Positions 20,321 through 29,659 of a stretch of 32,500 nt of DNA are shown here, in pieces; position 1 is the stretch's first letter; each line of letters starts with the position of its first letter. This DNA comes from Prorocentrum cordatum (taxonomy: Eukaryota > Sar > Dinophyceae > Prorocentrales > Prorocentraceae), in NCBI GenBank assembly GCA_963575745.1, contig CAUYUJ010017664.1, positions 27,501 to 60,000 on the forward strand. The letters run 5' to 3'. The notes under the pieces were generated by a model, which saw only the letters and a program-made list of their open reading frames with translations, had not been told where the DNA came from and did no database searches. Made by a program: the position numbers and the translations under genes.

Positions 20321-20396
20321 AGAGAAGGAGGAGAAGGAGAAGGAGGAAGAGGAGGAGCAAGAGGAGGAGGAGGAGGAGGAGGAGGAGGGTGAATAG
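20321..20396. repeat. (GGA)n tract flanking LINE-A
   Basis: GGA/GAAGGA purine tract immediately upstream (on the minus strand) of the relict SL. Together with the GGA-rich sequence at 13810-13957 it may be one purine tract split by LINE-A. Confidence 0.9.
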
Positions 20397-20426
20397 GATG
20401 AGCACGGCAATCAGCGGGCCCTGAAG

Positions 20427-21095
20427 AAGATGATGGTGATGCTGATGAAGATGATACTGTTGATGATGATAATGGTGATGATGCGAATGCTGCTGATGAC
20501 GGTGATGCTGCTGAAGAGGGTGGTGATGGTGACGGTGAAGATGATGAAGAAGGCGATGATATTCGATGATGGTGGCGATGAAGAAGATGATGACAGTGAT
20601 GATAATGATGGTAATGGTGGTGGCGATGTTCATGCTGATGACAACGATGATACTGGTGATGATGAAGATGTTGATAATAATGCTGATGATGCAGATGATG
20701 ACGATCATGCTGAAGTATATCGTGCTGATGGAGTAGATGAATATGAAGATGATGATAATGATGATGACGGTGATGATGAAGGCGGTGTTTGTGATGATGA
20801 AGATAATACGACGATGACGCTGATGCTGATGATTGTGATGATGATGGAGGAGATGGGGATACTGCTGATGGATATGCAGGTGAATCTTGTGATGGTGATG
20901 ATGGTGCTGATGATGTTCATGAAGACAAATATGAACATGAGTATGATAATGGCGATGCTCATGAGGGTGATGACGATGATGATGATGAGGCTGCTGCTGC
21001 TGATGATGATGATGATGCTGATGATGATGCTTATTATGGTGATGATGTTTATGGTGATGGTGATGGTGAATGTGAATGTGATGATGATGAGGAGG
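20427..21095. repeat. (GAT)n desert, about 670 bp
   Basis: Degenerate GAT repeat on the plus strand with GGT, GCT, GAA and AAT variants. It reads as Asp-rich, Met-rich or Ile/His-rich open frames in all directions. Most variation keeps the GAT phase, so point mutation of a triplet array explains it. No start, motif or composition supports a protein. Confidence 0.95.
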
Positions 21096-21126
21096 AGGCC
21101 CAGCGCCGGAATGAGTTCGTCAGCCA

Positions 21127-21540
21127 CGCCTACGCCTGCTGAGCATTCAAGCCTCTGGCGATCGATCGCCACCCTCCCATGGGGGTGTCCGTCGCCATCT
21201 GAGCCGCTTTGGCAAAATCTCGCGCCTGATCGGCGGACGGACACCAGTTCCCTCTAATCCTCCTCGCTTGGTGAAGGAGGCGGTGGAGGTGAAAGAGAAT
21301 CACGAGCTGTCGGAACCGCAGGAGAGAGGGATCCAGGATGACCAGCCGTCGGGGGAGGGACGGGTCCACCTCGGACCCAGACACGGAGCGAACGAGGAAA
21401 AGGAATCCAGGGCAACGCACGTAGTGAGCGAGAGAGTCAGGGCACTCGCATCCCATTAGACAGGACAAGTCGGGGTTGCGCATGCGGGTGTCCGTGACCC
21501 ACCCCCCCGTCCACGTCTTGATGGCTGCCATTCTCCAGGA
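21127..21540 (-). pseudogene. LINE 3' fragment with CxxC-H-C motif
   Basis: A minus-strand frame reads MAAIKTWTGGWVTDTRMR, then CLMGCECPDSLAHYVRCPGF, and ends with TGA near 21130. The same arrangement (IK/LKT-x2-GGW-T...C...C-x2-D-x-L-x-H-x3-C-P) occurs in the C-terminus of LINE-B at about 23300-23450, so this is a diverged relative truncated at its 5' side. A second short piece at 21771-21900 reads RRCQPVIVEGAVAQWAAM and may be the adjoining part, separated by a (GGA)n expansion. Confidence 0.6.
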
Positions 21541-22078
21541 CGGGGGGATGAGGAGGAGGAGGAGGAGAAGGAGGAAGGAGGAGGAATAAGGAGGAGGAAT
21601 AAGGAGGAGGAGGAATAAGAAGGAGGAATAAGGAGGAGGAGGAATAAGGAGAAGGAGGAATAAGGAGGAGGAGGAGGAAAAAGGAGGAATAAGGAGGAAG
21701 AATAAGGAGGAGGAGAAGGCGAAGGAGGAGGAATGAGGAGGAGGAGGAGGAGGAGGAGGCGGAAACCCCCTCCCATGCATGGCGCTGCCTCATGGCCGCC
21801 CACTGCGCCACGGCGCCCTCCACGATGACTGGCTGGCACCTGCGCAGGCGATGTGCAATTCCCCACCGGCTTCTCCCACGCCCCCCGAGGAGGACCGGCG
21901 AGGAGGAGGAGGAGCAGGAGGAGGAGGAGGAAGAGGAGGAGGAGGAGGAGGAAGAGGAAGGAAGAGGAGGAGGAGGAGGAGGAGGAGGAGGAGGAGGAGG
22001 AGGAGGAGGAGGAGGAGGAAGAGGAAGAGGAGAAGCAGGAGCAGGAGGAGGAGGAGGAGGAAGGACGAGCATGAAAAG
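21541..22078. repeat. (GGA)n tracts with GGAATAA subunits
   Basis: 21541-21765 is a GGA tract rich in GGAGGAATAAGG units. 21771-21895 is unique sequence. 21896-22078 is again nearly pure GGA/GAAGAGGA. The two tracts bracket a possible LINE piece. Confidence 0.93.
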
Positions 22079-22289
22079 GAGGAGGCTGAGTGAGTGGGTG
22101 AGCGCGTGATTGCGAGGAGGAAGAGCAGGAGGAATCCCACCAGCCCTTCAGGCCGTCAGGGGCTTAAGGCTTTCCCTCTTCCAACTCCCCAACCTTCTTC
22201 GGGGAAGGATCTATCGCTGTTCCCTACCAACATACACCCCGTCCCCCGGGCGACCGGCAGTCAACCAGGAACCATGAGGACCCCATGCT

Positions 22290-22645
22290 AACCCCCCCCC
22301 CAGCATCCTTGCCAGAAAACAATACGAAGCGCACTCTGCCTCCACATGTAGAGCACGCGCGCGGCCAACGCGATGCTGTCCCCCCATCATCCCTGTCAAA
22401 AAAAAAAACAATACAAAATACACTTTGGGGTAAAATCTTGAGTGGTGTTCGTGAGGCCCGCGAGCACTTTGCATTGTTTTTGAAAGGGACGGCGGGGGTG
22501 TCAGCATATTGCCTGCTGTGCGAAGGGCTACCATCCCTGAAAAAAACTGCGCAAAATGCACCTCGCGGCTAAATCTGGATCATGCGCGGCCACCCCGCGA
22601 TCACTGTCAAGTGGTTTTTGACAGGGGCGGCGGGGGTGGTGGCGT
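22290..22645. repeat. Diverged inverted/direct repeat units with CATCCCTGTCAAAAA arms
   Basis: CATCC(C/T)TG plus an A-run occurs at 22304, 22388 and 22532. Reverse-oriented arms GTTTTTGA(A/C)AGGG(A/G)CGGCGGGGG occur at 22476 and 22614, 138 bp apart. Each left arm and the next right arm form an imperfect inverted repeat (about 19 of 23 positions for the first pair), so this looks like two or three tandem MITE-like units of roughly 140 bp. Sequence following the right arms is also repeated (GCCTGCTGTGCG). Confidence 0.6.
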
Positions 22646-22769
22646 ATGGCCTGCTGTGCGCAGGCCCACCAGACACAATGATGGGCACTGGCTTTCGACA
22701 AGGTTGGTGGGGGCCGACACGTTTCCCAATGCGGGCCGACACGTGCGCAGGCACACCTGACACCCTCTG

Positions 22770-22935
22770 CACGCCCCCCGCACGTGGCGCGCCTGGCGCG
22801 GCTGGAGCATGCGGCACACCTGGCGCACGCGGAGCACGCGGCGCATCCGGCGCACCAGGCGTGCCTGGCACGCTCGGGCCGTAGGGGTGCCTGGCGCGCG
22901 TGGCGTGCCTGGCACGCGTGGCGCACCTCGCCACA
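22770..22935. repeat. Degenerate 9-bp GGCGCACCT repeat
   Basis: GGCGCRCCT, GGCACGCGT and GGCGCATCC words recur at 9-bp spacing. On the plus strand one frame reads a Gly-x-Pro/Ala collagen-like pattern and others read Ala-His-Leu-like patterns; these follow from the 9-bp period. No flanking coding signal was found. Confidence 0.7.
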
Positions 22936-23005
22936 GCGTCGCGCACATGGGGTCCGTGTTGGTTCCCAGTGCCAGTCCATCCAAAGACGACCGCTGAACA
23001 TGCTC

Positions 23006-23024
23006 AGGTTTGGATGTTACTTAT
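23006..23024. repeat. Left target-site duplication of LINE-B
   Basis: AGGTTTGGATGTTACTTAT. The partner AGGCTTGGATGTCACTTAT lies at 29681-29699, directly outside the relict SL. They match at 17 of 19 positions, both differences being C/T transitions. This fixes the 3' end of LINE-B at 23025. Confidence 0.9.
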
Positions 23025-23100
23025 CACTCGTACCTTGAGGAGTCCAGACGGGTCCCACCAAACAGACCTAGAAGGGCGCTCTAGAGTGCTCTACAAGGGT

Positions 23101-24064
23101 CTAGGCAGCACGCCGTATATTGTAATGATGCCTCCCTAGAGCCTCCTCACTGTCGAGAGGGCCGAGCGCGGGGGCGGTGCGGACAATATTATATATGTGG
23201 TAAGCCCGCACAATCCGCTCAACGATCTCAGGCGAAGGGTGACCATCGAGCCCAAGACGCGTGGAGGGACAAACAGGAGGCGGGTCAGGATGGTATACAA
23301 GCCTCCAAAGAACAGGGCAGTGAATACAGTGCAACATGTCGTCTCGGCATTGAGCGCATTGGAATCTACACAGGCCGATCTCTGACGAGTACAAACGTGC
23401 GCTGGTGAGCCAACCTCCTACAATCGTCTTCAAGACCGCACTTTGCCATGCTGGAGGGCCTCTGTTGCGAATGAGATCTCTGAGGGCATCCCAAAACGAT
23501 TCAGAAAATGGGAGCTCCCAAGAGGCCATGCGCTTAGCGAGAGCGAGGTGGAGGGCGTCGGGGTAAAGAGCGAGGCGAAGGGAAGAGGAAAGGGATCTCT
23601 GCACCTTCACGCGCCCCAGTTCCGAGGCTTCGGCGAAGGCGGCCAGGGCAGCGCTGGCGGCCGAGGCGCGAGCCTTCAGAGGAAAGGCGGCCTTGCTGGC
23701 CTCAGAAATGTGGACCACGATCGGTTTTGTTCTCCAGAAGTCAGGCGACCACCAGCCAGAGCCCACCTCTGCGAGACTGCCGAGGGCGAGCGTCGCCTCC
23801 TGCAGCGCCTTGATCAGGGGCGACCAGTCGGCGACCGTGCTGATGGCTGCGCGCATACGAGAGGCCGAGCTGAGGACCTGCATGTTGGCTGGGCGCAGCG
23901 TCGACCAGCTCCCAATTCCCAGAAGTCCAGCAGGCGAGATCGATTGCGGCGGGAGATGCCAGAGCTTGTGCCGCGCCCAGGCCTCGCGCCTGATCAGCGC
24001 GCGGGGCAGCGGCGCCAGCTGCATCAGGTAGCTGAGGACCGTGAGCACGCGCGAGTTGTAGATC
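23101..24064 (-). CDS. LINE-B ORF2, C-terminal part (RT thumb and Cys/His motif)
   Basis: About 320 codons separated from the RT core by the 1,477-bp insertion. The first residues are IYNSRVLTVLSYLMQLAPLP, continuing the RT exactly where the other half stops (the codons for Ile-Tyr-Asn occur on both sides within the 9-bp duplication). A helical Ala-rich region follows, then KTIVGGWLTSARLY and CAQCRDDMLHCIHCPVLW, a C-x2-C-x5-H-x2-C zinc-type motif typical of LINE C-termini. TAG lies at 23103-23101. No RNase H is present. No start codon is expected here; it is the tail of a longer protein. Confidence 0.85.
24056..24064. repeat. Left 9-bp target-site duplication of the inserted element
   Basis: TTGTAGATC, identical to 25542-25550. 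The pair flanks the 24065-25541 insertion inside LINE-B ORF2. Confidence 0.85.
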
Positions 24065-24341
24065 ATCACCCGGGTGACTCCAACCTAAGACCCATGGAGG
24101 CCCAACCGGAAAGAAAAAAAAATGGGGCGCGCCGAAGAACCCAGGGGGTCCGGTTTCCGCGGAGGAAAAAAAAATCCGGGCGATGGGGTTCGAGCACGGG
24201 GGTTACCCCCCCCTCAAATTCCGGAAGAGGGATGAACTCCCAGCCGCGGGGGTGCCCGCGCGAGGGGCCCCACCCCCCCAAGCGCAACCAGAGGAAGAAA
24301 AGCGTGAGAGCCGAAACTGTAAGCGCAATGCAACAACACCT

Positions 24342-24395
24342 TAATCGCGGTTGCACTAGGGATTTGCATTAGTACGGGAACAACTGAATTACAGC
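24342..24395. repeat. Left remnant of the TTGCACTA-type repeat
   Basis: GGTTGCACTAGGGATTTGCA followed by TTAGTACGGG resembles the degenerate repeat at 24985-25375. The CCAATATATTGG array lies between these two parts, as if it had expanded inside, or been inserted into, the older repeat. Confidence 0.5.
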
Positions 24396-24423
24396 CGGTG
24401 AGGTTTGGGTTCGGGTTCGGGCT

Positions 24424-24905
24424 TATATATTGGGAACCCAGTATATTGGAAACGCAATATATTGGAAACTCAATATATTGGAAACCCAATATATTCGAAA
24501 CCCAATATATTCGAAACCCAATATATTAGAAACCCGATATATTGGAAACCCAAAATATTGGGGACCCAATATATTAGGAACCCAATACATTGGAAACCCA
24601 ATATATTGGAAACCTAATACATTGGAAACCCAATATATTTGATACCCATTATATTGGAAACCCAGTATATTGGAAACCCAATATATTGGAAACCTAGTAT
24701 ATTGGAAACCCAATATATGGGAAACCCAACATATTGGAAACCCACTATCTTGGAAACCCAATATATTGGAAACCGAATATATTGGAAACTCAAGAAATTA
24801 GAAACCCAATATATAGGAAACCGACACAGCTGAAACTCAGTATATTGGAAACCCAATATATTGGGAACTTAATATTGGAAACCCAATATATTGAAACCCA
24901 ATATA
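24424..24905. repeat. 16-bp palindromic satellite, CCAATATATTGG core
   Basis: About 30 copies of a 16-bp unit, CCAATATATTGG plus AAAC. The 12-bp core is its own reverse complement, so each unit can form a small hairpin and the array is nearly symmetric. Common variants change one base of the core (GATATATT, AGTATATT, AAAATATT). It is sharply AT-rich within a GC-rich window. Frames through it give repetitive NPIYWKPNILETQYIG-like translations on both strands, which are not evidence of protein. Confidence 0.95.
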
Positions 24906-24984
24906 CTCAGGATTCTTCCAAAAAATGAACGCTAAATAAAGAACAAAGCTTTGTTTTTGTATTTGTTTTTTAAACTGTACTAAG

Positions 24985-25375
24985 GAATTGTAGTAGTACT
25001 AGGGAAGTGCACTACAGACTTGCACTAGAAGTTGCACTATTACTCGGGAATTGCACCAAGGAGTTGCATCAAGGACTTGTACGAGGGAGTTGTACTAGCA
25101 CTCGGAACTTGGATCAGAGAGTTGTTATAGTACCACTTAAACCGGGGAATTGTACGGGGGAGCTGTGCTCGGGAGTTGTACCATGGAGTTGTACTAGTAC
25201 TGGGGATTGGCGATAGGGCGTTGTTCTAGGGGGCACAATTTTACCAGCTGTAATATGATACCAGCTGCACTCGAATATTTGCACGGCAGGACAACGTGCT
25301 CTCTAGGAACAACTGCGCGATAGGACATGATAGTACCAGTTGTACTCAAGTACGAGTTGTACGGTAGTCGGAGGG
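24985..25375. repeat. Degenerate (GGGAGTTGTACTAGTACT)-type repeat
   Basis: TTGTACTAG, TTGCACTA, TTGTACGGG and related words recur every 15-25 bp with variable spacing. The repeat is strongly diverged. It forms the right flank of the palindromic satellite inside the inserted element. Confidence 0.7.
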
Positions 25376-25541
25376 GTTCAGGGGTTCCAACGGCAACGCG
25401 CGCGGGGAAGAAGGAAAGAAATCCATGCGCCGCCAGGGGTCCCGGGTTTAACGGGTCGCCGCGAAGGTTGACCCCCCGCGGAAAGAAGAAAAGAAATCCG
25501 GTCGGGGGGTTGGGGGGTTGAGGGATGAGTCACGGGGGCGA

Positions 25542-25550
25542 TTGTAGATC
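25542..25550. repeat. Right 9-bp target-site duplication of the inserted element
   Basis: TTGTAGATC, identical to 24056-24064. Confidence 0.85.
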
Positions 25551-28300
25551 GCAGTCGCGAGGTGCACCGGCGCCCCCTCTCGCGCAAGGTCGCGAATGCG
25601 ATGGATCCATGCGGCGCCGGCCTCCTGCCACGCATCATCGATCGTGGCGCCAGGGCCCAAGATATAGCCCAGGTACTTGGCGAATGGAACGACGTCCATC
25701 TGCTCCCAGCCAGGCAGCTCCAGCGCTAGCCGCTCCTTGATGTTTGCAGCCAGCTCCTCGGAGAATGCGGCGTTCAGGGGTGCGACCTTGCACTTGGCCA
25801 GCTTGAGGGCCAGACCTGCCAAAGCCTGCGCCGCAGCGAAGACCTTGCGCAGGTGGAGAAGAAGCCTGCGATCCTGCAGGGCCGCGCCGACATCGTCCGC
25901 ACAGACGCCCACCGCGGAGGACTTCCAGTGCTCGAGGATGTGCTCCATGTGAGCCACGAAGGGGTTCATGGCTACAGCCCACAAGGACCCTGAGAGCGGG
26001 CAGCCCTGAGCGATGCCCGCCGCGACTAGCATGAAGCGACGCAGCTCGCCCTCCATGGATACGAAGGCCCGCGGCAGCCAGCACATGCCCATGATGAGCT
26101 GGTAGAGGCCGCCCTGGAAGCCAGCTCGCAGCAGCACCGCGCGCAGGAAGGAGACAGCCAGGGAAGGGAAGGCGTTCCCGAAGTCGAAGAGGACCATCAA
26201 CGGCATGCGCTGGTCCCTGGTTGAGGAGAAGCCCACTCGACGAGCGGCTGTGTCGAGCAAGGTGATGTTGTCCAAGAAGTTGCGCCCAGGTAGGAACCCC
26301 CTCTTGGAGGAGGGGGAGTGGCGCCCGATGTCAAACTTGATGAGGTGATTCACGCTGGCGGCCAGCAGCTTCGCATCCGTGTTCTTGAGGGCCAGAGGTC
26401 TGGTCGTGGGTGGCGTGCGGGTCGGGCCCGATACCATATCGTCAGCCTCGGCACCTTTGGGCAGGAAAACCATCAGGTGGTCGTTGAGGTCAGGCGGCGG
26501 CGGGAAGCCCTGCGCGACCTCGAGCCCCACCTGCGCCAGGTCTTCCAGAGGACGCGATGACCCACAGCAGCTCCAAGCATCATACGGCAGTCCGTCTGGG
26601 CCTGGCGCCGAGGCGCGAGCCCTCCGCGCCGCCCGCTGGAGATCGCGAGAGTCAGGAAGACGAATGTCCTCGAGGCCATCAATCACCACGGGATGCTCGT
26701 CCAAATAGCGCCGCACAAGAGGGTGTTCAGGAAGACCACGTTGAAATATCGGCGACCAGTGCTTGCGTAATTCTTCGAACACGCCAGCCTGAGCATTCAC
26801 GATTTTCTCCGCTCCCTGTCCCAGGTCATGCGAGCCACCAGAATCAGGTAGACGCAATCCCTGAAGTTTGAGAGTGCGCTTAAATGGGGCCCAGAGTGCA
26901 GCCCTCCGTCTGGTGGCCCGCCTCATGGCGATGATGTGCTTGAACGACGCGCCGTCAGGAGGAGCTGCCTGGGCCCGACGATCGAGATCAGCGAGTCGAC
27001 GTTCGGAGTAGATGTTCTGCTCAGCCGCGAAAGCCACAGCGAAGTCCGATGGGTTCGAGAGGGAAACCGAGTTGCTGGCGATCGTGAGGCGCTCGGTAGC
27101 GAGCGGAGACGATGCGACCAGGCGCTCCGCCAGCTTGATATCGTCCCTCCAGACCGCTCTGGCGATCGAGCGGAAGATGAGCAATTTCGAGTCGTTGTCA
27201 TGAGCCCCGTGCTTGAAGATACTGCCCCGAACACGACGAGCAGCTTCACGCATGAGTCGCTTATGCTCAAGTCTCCGCTGATAAGGATGAAGAACGTGCC
27301 ATTGAACATGATTAGCCATGAGCTGATACTGCCTCGCATACCCAGGGCTCTTGAATATGTATCGCGGGATCGGTTGCGTCTCACTGTCCATCGGCGGCCG
27401 GCCAGCAAAGGTAACCACAATGGGCGCGTGGTCACTGAGACCAACCTCATGCAGTCGTCCAGGGAGGTCACGCGTTGAGAGCGTGACATGCCACTGTATC
27501 GCCAGCCACGATGGAGAGGCTAAGAACGCTCTGTCAATCTGCGACAGCTTCGGCGGCGAACCATCCTCTTGCCAGAAGTGCGCGGGGAGCTCGTTGTCCA
27601 GCTCGACGAAATCAGAGAAAATAGCATTCCAGCGGCGCTCCAGCGGCCGAGGTACAGCATCGCCCGTGCGCACGAGGCCCTTGTTGATGAGGGGGGTCTG
27701 AACAAGCAGGGGCGGCGCCGCCAGTATGTTGAAGTCACCGAGCAACAGCAGCGTGACCATCTTCGGCGCCGACTGGGCCATAGCGATGTCCGTATGAATC
27801 CGATCTTCGATCTTAGTCATCTCGTCGCCACTGATGCCGAAGTTGTGGACGTTGTAGATAATGAGTGATTGGGAAGGGGAGTCCGACGCGGGGCCTGAAA
27901 CACGGAGTCGCTGAACACGGCCAGTGACAATAATATCATGTGAGTATCTGGGAGCATCAGTAGCTGCGAAGCGCCCAGGTAGAAGGATAACAGTTCCGCC
28001 AGTGTCGCGCCTGTCGCCAAAGTTCATGAAGACCTGAGCGTGGACATGATGGCGGTGAAGTTCTTGAATAAATTCAATGGCATTACCGTGCACCTCCTGA
28101 AGGCACATCGCTGTGCCCTGTCTGAGGTAAGACTGCAGGTGACGAAATTTGCGGCCCCTCGTGGTGGCACCATGATGCACGAGCGCTCGAGCGTTCCATG
28201 ATCCGATCGCCGCGCACTCGCGGAACTCGCCAGGATCTCGCCAGGGAGCAAAACGAGTGCGAAATAGCCCACTGGACCTTCTCGGTGGAGCCGAAGATTT
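25542..28300 (-). CDS. LINE-B ORF2: endonuclease and reverse transcriptase (interrupted)
   Basis: Catalyses target nicking and target-primed reverse transcription. EEP endonuclease: GSWNARAL (Asn, about 28193), CLQEVH (Glu, about 28095), GDFN (27728-27739), SQIDRAF (about 27530-27546) and LSDHAPI (about 27425-27440), all canonical. RT: SAPGPDGLPYDAW (about 26590), FLPKG, RPLALKNTDAKLLA, GFLPGRNFLDNI, FDFGNAFPS with the first Asp (about 26170-26192), GIAQGCPLSGSLW (about 25992-26012), CADD as the YxDD box (Asp pair at 25892-25897) and KYLGYILG. The frame is open throughout and reads into the insertion, ending artificially at 25448. It is +1 relative to ORF1 and stays open upstream across ORF1, so the true start is unclear; frameshifting or reinitiation near 28.3 kb is likely. 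The rest of the protein is at 24064-23101. Confidence 0.9.
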
Positions 28301-29489
28301 CGTCGAAGGACTGCTTGATGGCGTCGCGAGGGAGATTGCGAGCATGCGCAGCACGATACTTCCACTCGAGAATAGTCGGGTCTTCTGCCGTCTCACCCAC
28401 GACCAGCTTGATGACGGGCTGCGAGCCGTCGGTGATGACTCCAGCGTGTCGGTTGGCACGCCAGCGCCCTTCCACTCCAGCATCTCGGACGGGCTCGAGG
28501 AGACGCTTCGTCTGGATCTCGCGGCGGATGGCCTGGGGAGATTTGCCCAGGCCGACGAAGATGGGCACCTGAGAGCCGCCCTCGAGAGAGGCCGCTGTGA
28601 AGCGGCGCCATGAGCCATCCTTCTTGAGCTTCTGGAAGACCGAGATGACACGGCGAGCAGCCAAGCCCTCAGCGCCCCGCATGCGGAGGATATGGCGGCG
28701 GCCAGGGGATGCACCCTCAAGCGACCAGTGCTGATCCTCGATGTCGGTGTCCGCCAGCCAGGGGCGCACACTTGCGAGGACCGCCTCCGAGGTGACCGCT
28801 TCCTTGGCCGTGATGACGAAGATGGACTTGTCGGGCTCCCTGCACCAGTCCGCCGCGTCCCCGAGGTGCTGGGCAGGTGCCGCCGCCTCGCACGCTGTGA
28901 CCACCTTCTCCAGCTTCTCCAGGGCCTCACGCATCTCCTGCTGGTCTCTCTGGATGCGCGACACGCCGCGGTCGAGGTCCTGCAAGTGCTGGTCGATCTG
29001 CGCATTCTTGGCAGCCTGGCGCTCGCCGAAGACGCGGAGGGCGGCCGTGGTAGTCGCGGCGATGTTGGCGGACATCTTGTTGTTGGCATCGGAGACGTAA
29101 CCGACGATGGAGTCGCGCATGGCACCCAGGATTTCCTCCAGCTCCGAGTGTAAGACTGGCCCGGCCACCCCCGCAGCAGGAGCAACAGCAGGCCGAGGTG
29201 AACCAGGATCGCGGTGGGATTGAGCTCTGTCACGGCCGCTGCTACGAGGTGTCCTTGGGGTCGCAGGCGGAGTGGCAGCGATCGGCGTGGCCGTACCCTG
29301 GCACTCGTTCCCGCGGGCACGCCAGGGGTCAGCGCTGGCGGACTGGAAGGGGTCGTCTGTGCCTGCACTGCGACTGCGGTCATCGCCCTCACGTGGGCTG
29401 CCGCGCCGACGTTGCCCAGTGCCAGCGCCACCAGAAGCTTTGCCAGCCTTGCCAGGCCGCCGAGACAGAGAGGCAGCGCCATCGGGCAT
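28083..29489 (-). CDS. LINE-B ORF1 protein, coiled coil plus RRM-like
   Basis: 468 codons from the first in-frame ATG (29489) to TGA at 28083. Residues 1-110 are Pro/Ser/Arg-rich and probably disordered. About 115-205 is a heptad-rich helix (EEILGAMRDSIVGYVSDAN through EMREALEKLEKVV), a probable coiled coil. From about 218 a folded region begins with KSIFVITAKEAVT, and around 305-330 VPIFVGLGKSPQAIRREIQT resembles the C-terminal RNA-binding domain of L1-type ORF1 proteins. I infer a trimerising RNA chaperone that packages LINE RNA; the homology is by architecture and weak motif. It overlaps the start of ORF2 by about 200 nt in a different frame. The frame is intact. Confidence 0.75.
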   Translation of the reverse strand: MPDGAASLSRRPGKAGKASGGAGTGQRRRGSPREGDDRSRSAGTDDPFQSASADPWRARGNECQGTATPIAATPPATPRTPRSSGRDRAQSHRDPGSPRPAVAPAAGVAGPVLHSELEEILGAMRDSIVGYVSDANNKMSANIAATTTAALRVFGERQAAKNAQIDQHLQDLDRGVSRIQRDQQEMREALEKLEKVVTACEAAAPAQHLGDAADWCREPDKSIFVITAKEAVTSEAVLASVRPWLADTDIEDQHWSLEGASPGRRHILRMRGAEGLAARRVISVFQKLKKDGSWRRFTAASLEGGSQVPIFVGLGKSPQAIRREIQTKRLLEPVRDAGVEGRWRANRHAGVITDGSQPVIKLVVGETAEDPTILEWKYRAAHARNLPRDAIKQSFDEIFGSTEKVQWAISHSFCSLARSWRVPRVRGDRIMERSSARASWCHHEGPQISSPAVLPQTGHSDVPSGGAR

Positions 29490-29659
29490 CCCACCCGCAG
29501 GAGAGAAGCGGACGGGGAACGTGGGCGTCGAATGCTGGGGCCCAGACGGGCAGCACAAGTCTCAATTGGTGAAAGATTCTTTGGCCTCAAAGCGCGAACC
29601 CCCTCGCGCTCATCAGTCGCCGACCGAGGCCGACTCGCGGTCGTCGGGCGGTTCATAGC

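Larger units (their letters stand above)
24065..25541. mobile_element. Satellite-carrying TIR element inserted in LINE-B ORF2
   Basis: A 1,477-bp block flanked by the perfect 9-bp repeat TTGTAGATC. Its ends are imperfect inverted repeats: TCACCCGGGTGACTC on the left and, read inverted, TCGCCCCCGTGACTC on the right (12 of 15). An ungapped 45-bp comparison gives 28 matches and ends in CCGGA on both sides. No transposase is visible, so it is non-autonomous. A 9-bp duplication is typical of Mutator-like elements, but other superfamilies also make it. The interior is a satellite core (24424-24905) between blocks of a TTGCACTA-type repeat, and both subterminal regions carry related A-rich GAAAGAAA and CCGCGGA words in direct orientation. 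Excision of block plus one repeat leaves the LINE frame continuous. Confidence 0.82.

Noticed and set aside
20430-21257. Asp/Met-rich open frames in the GAT deserts, also 31571-32500
   Set aside because: Composition follows the repeat. Alternate frames are equally open and no motif is present.
22784-22884. Collagen-like Gly-x-y frame
   Set aside because: A consequence of the degenerate 9-bp GC-rich repeat; too short and with no flanking coding sequence.
24405-24928. Periodic ETQYIGNPIYWKP-type protein and CRISPR-like regularity
   Set aside because: The unit is a contiguous 16-bp tandem repeat without unique spacers, palindromic so that both strands give similar peptides. Not a CRISPR array or a repeat protein.
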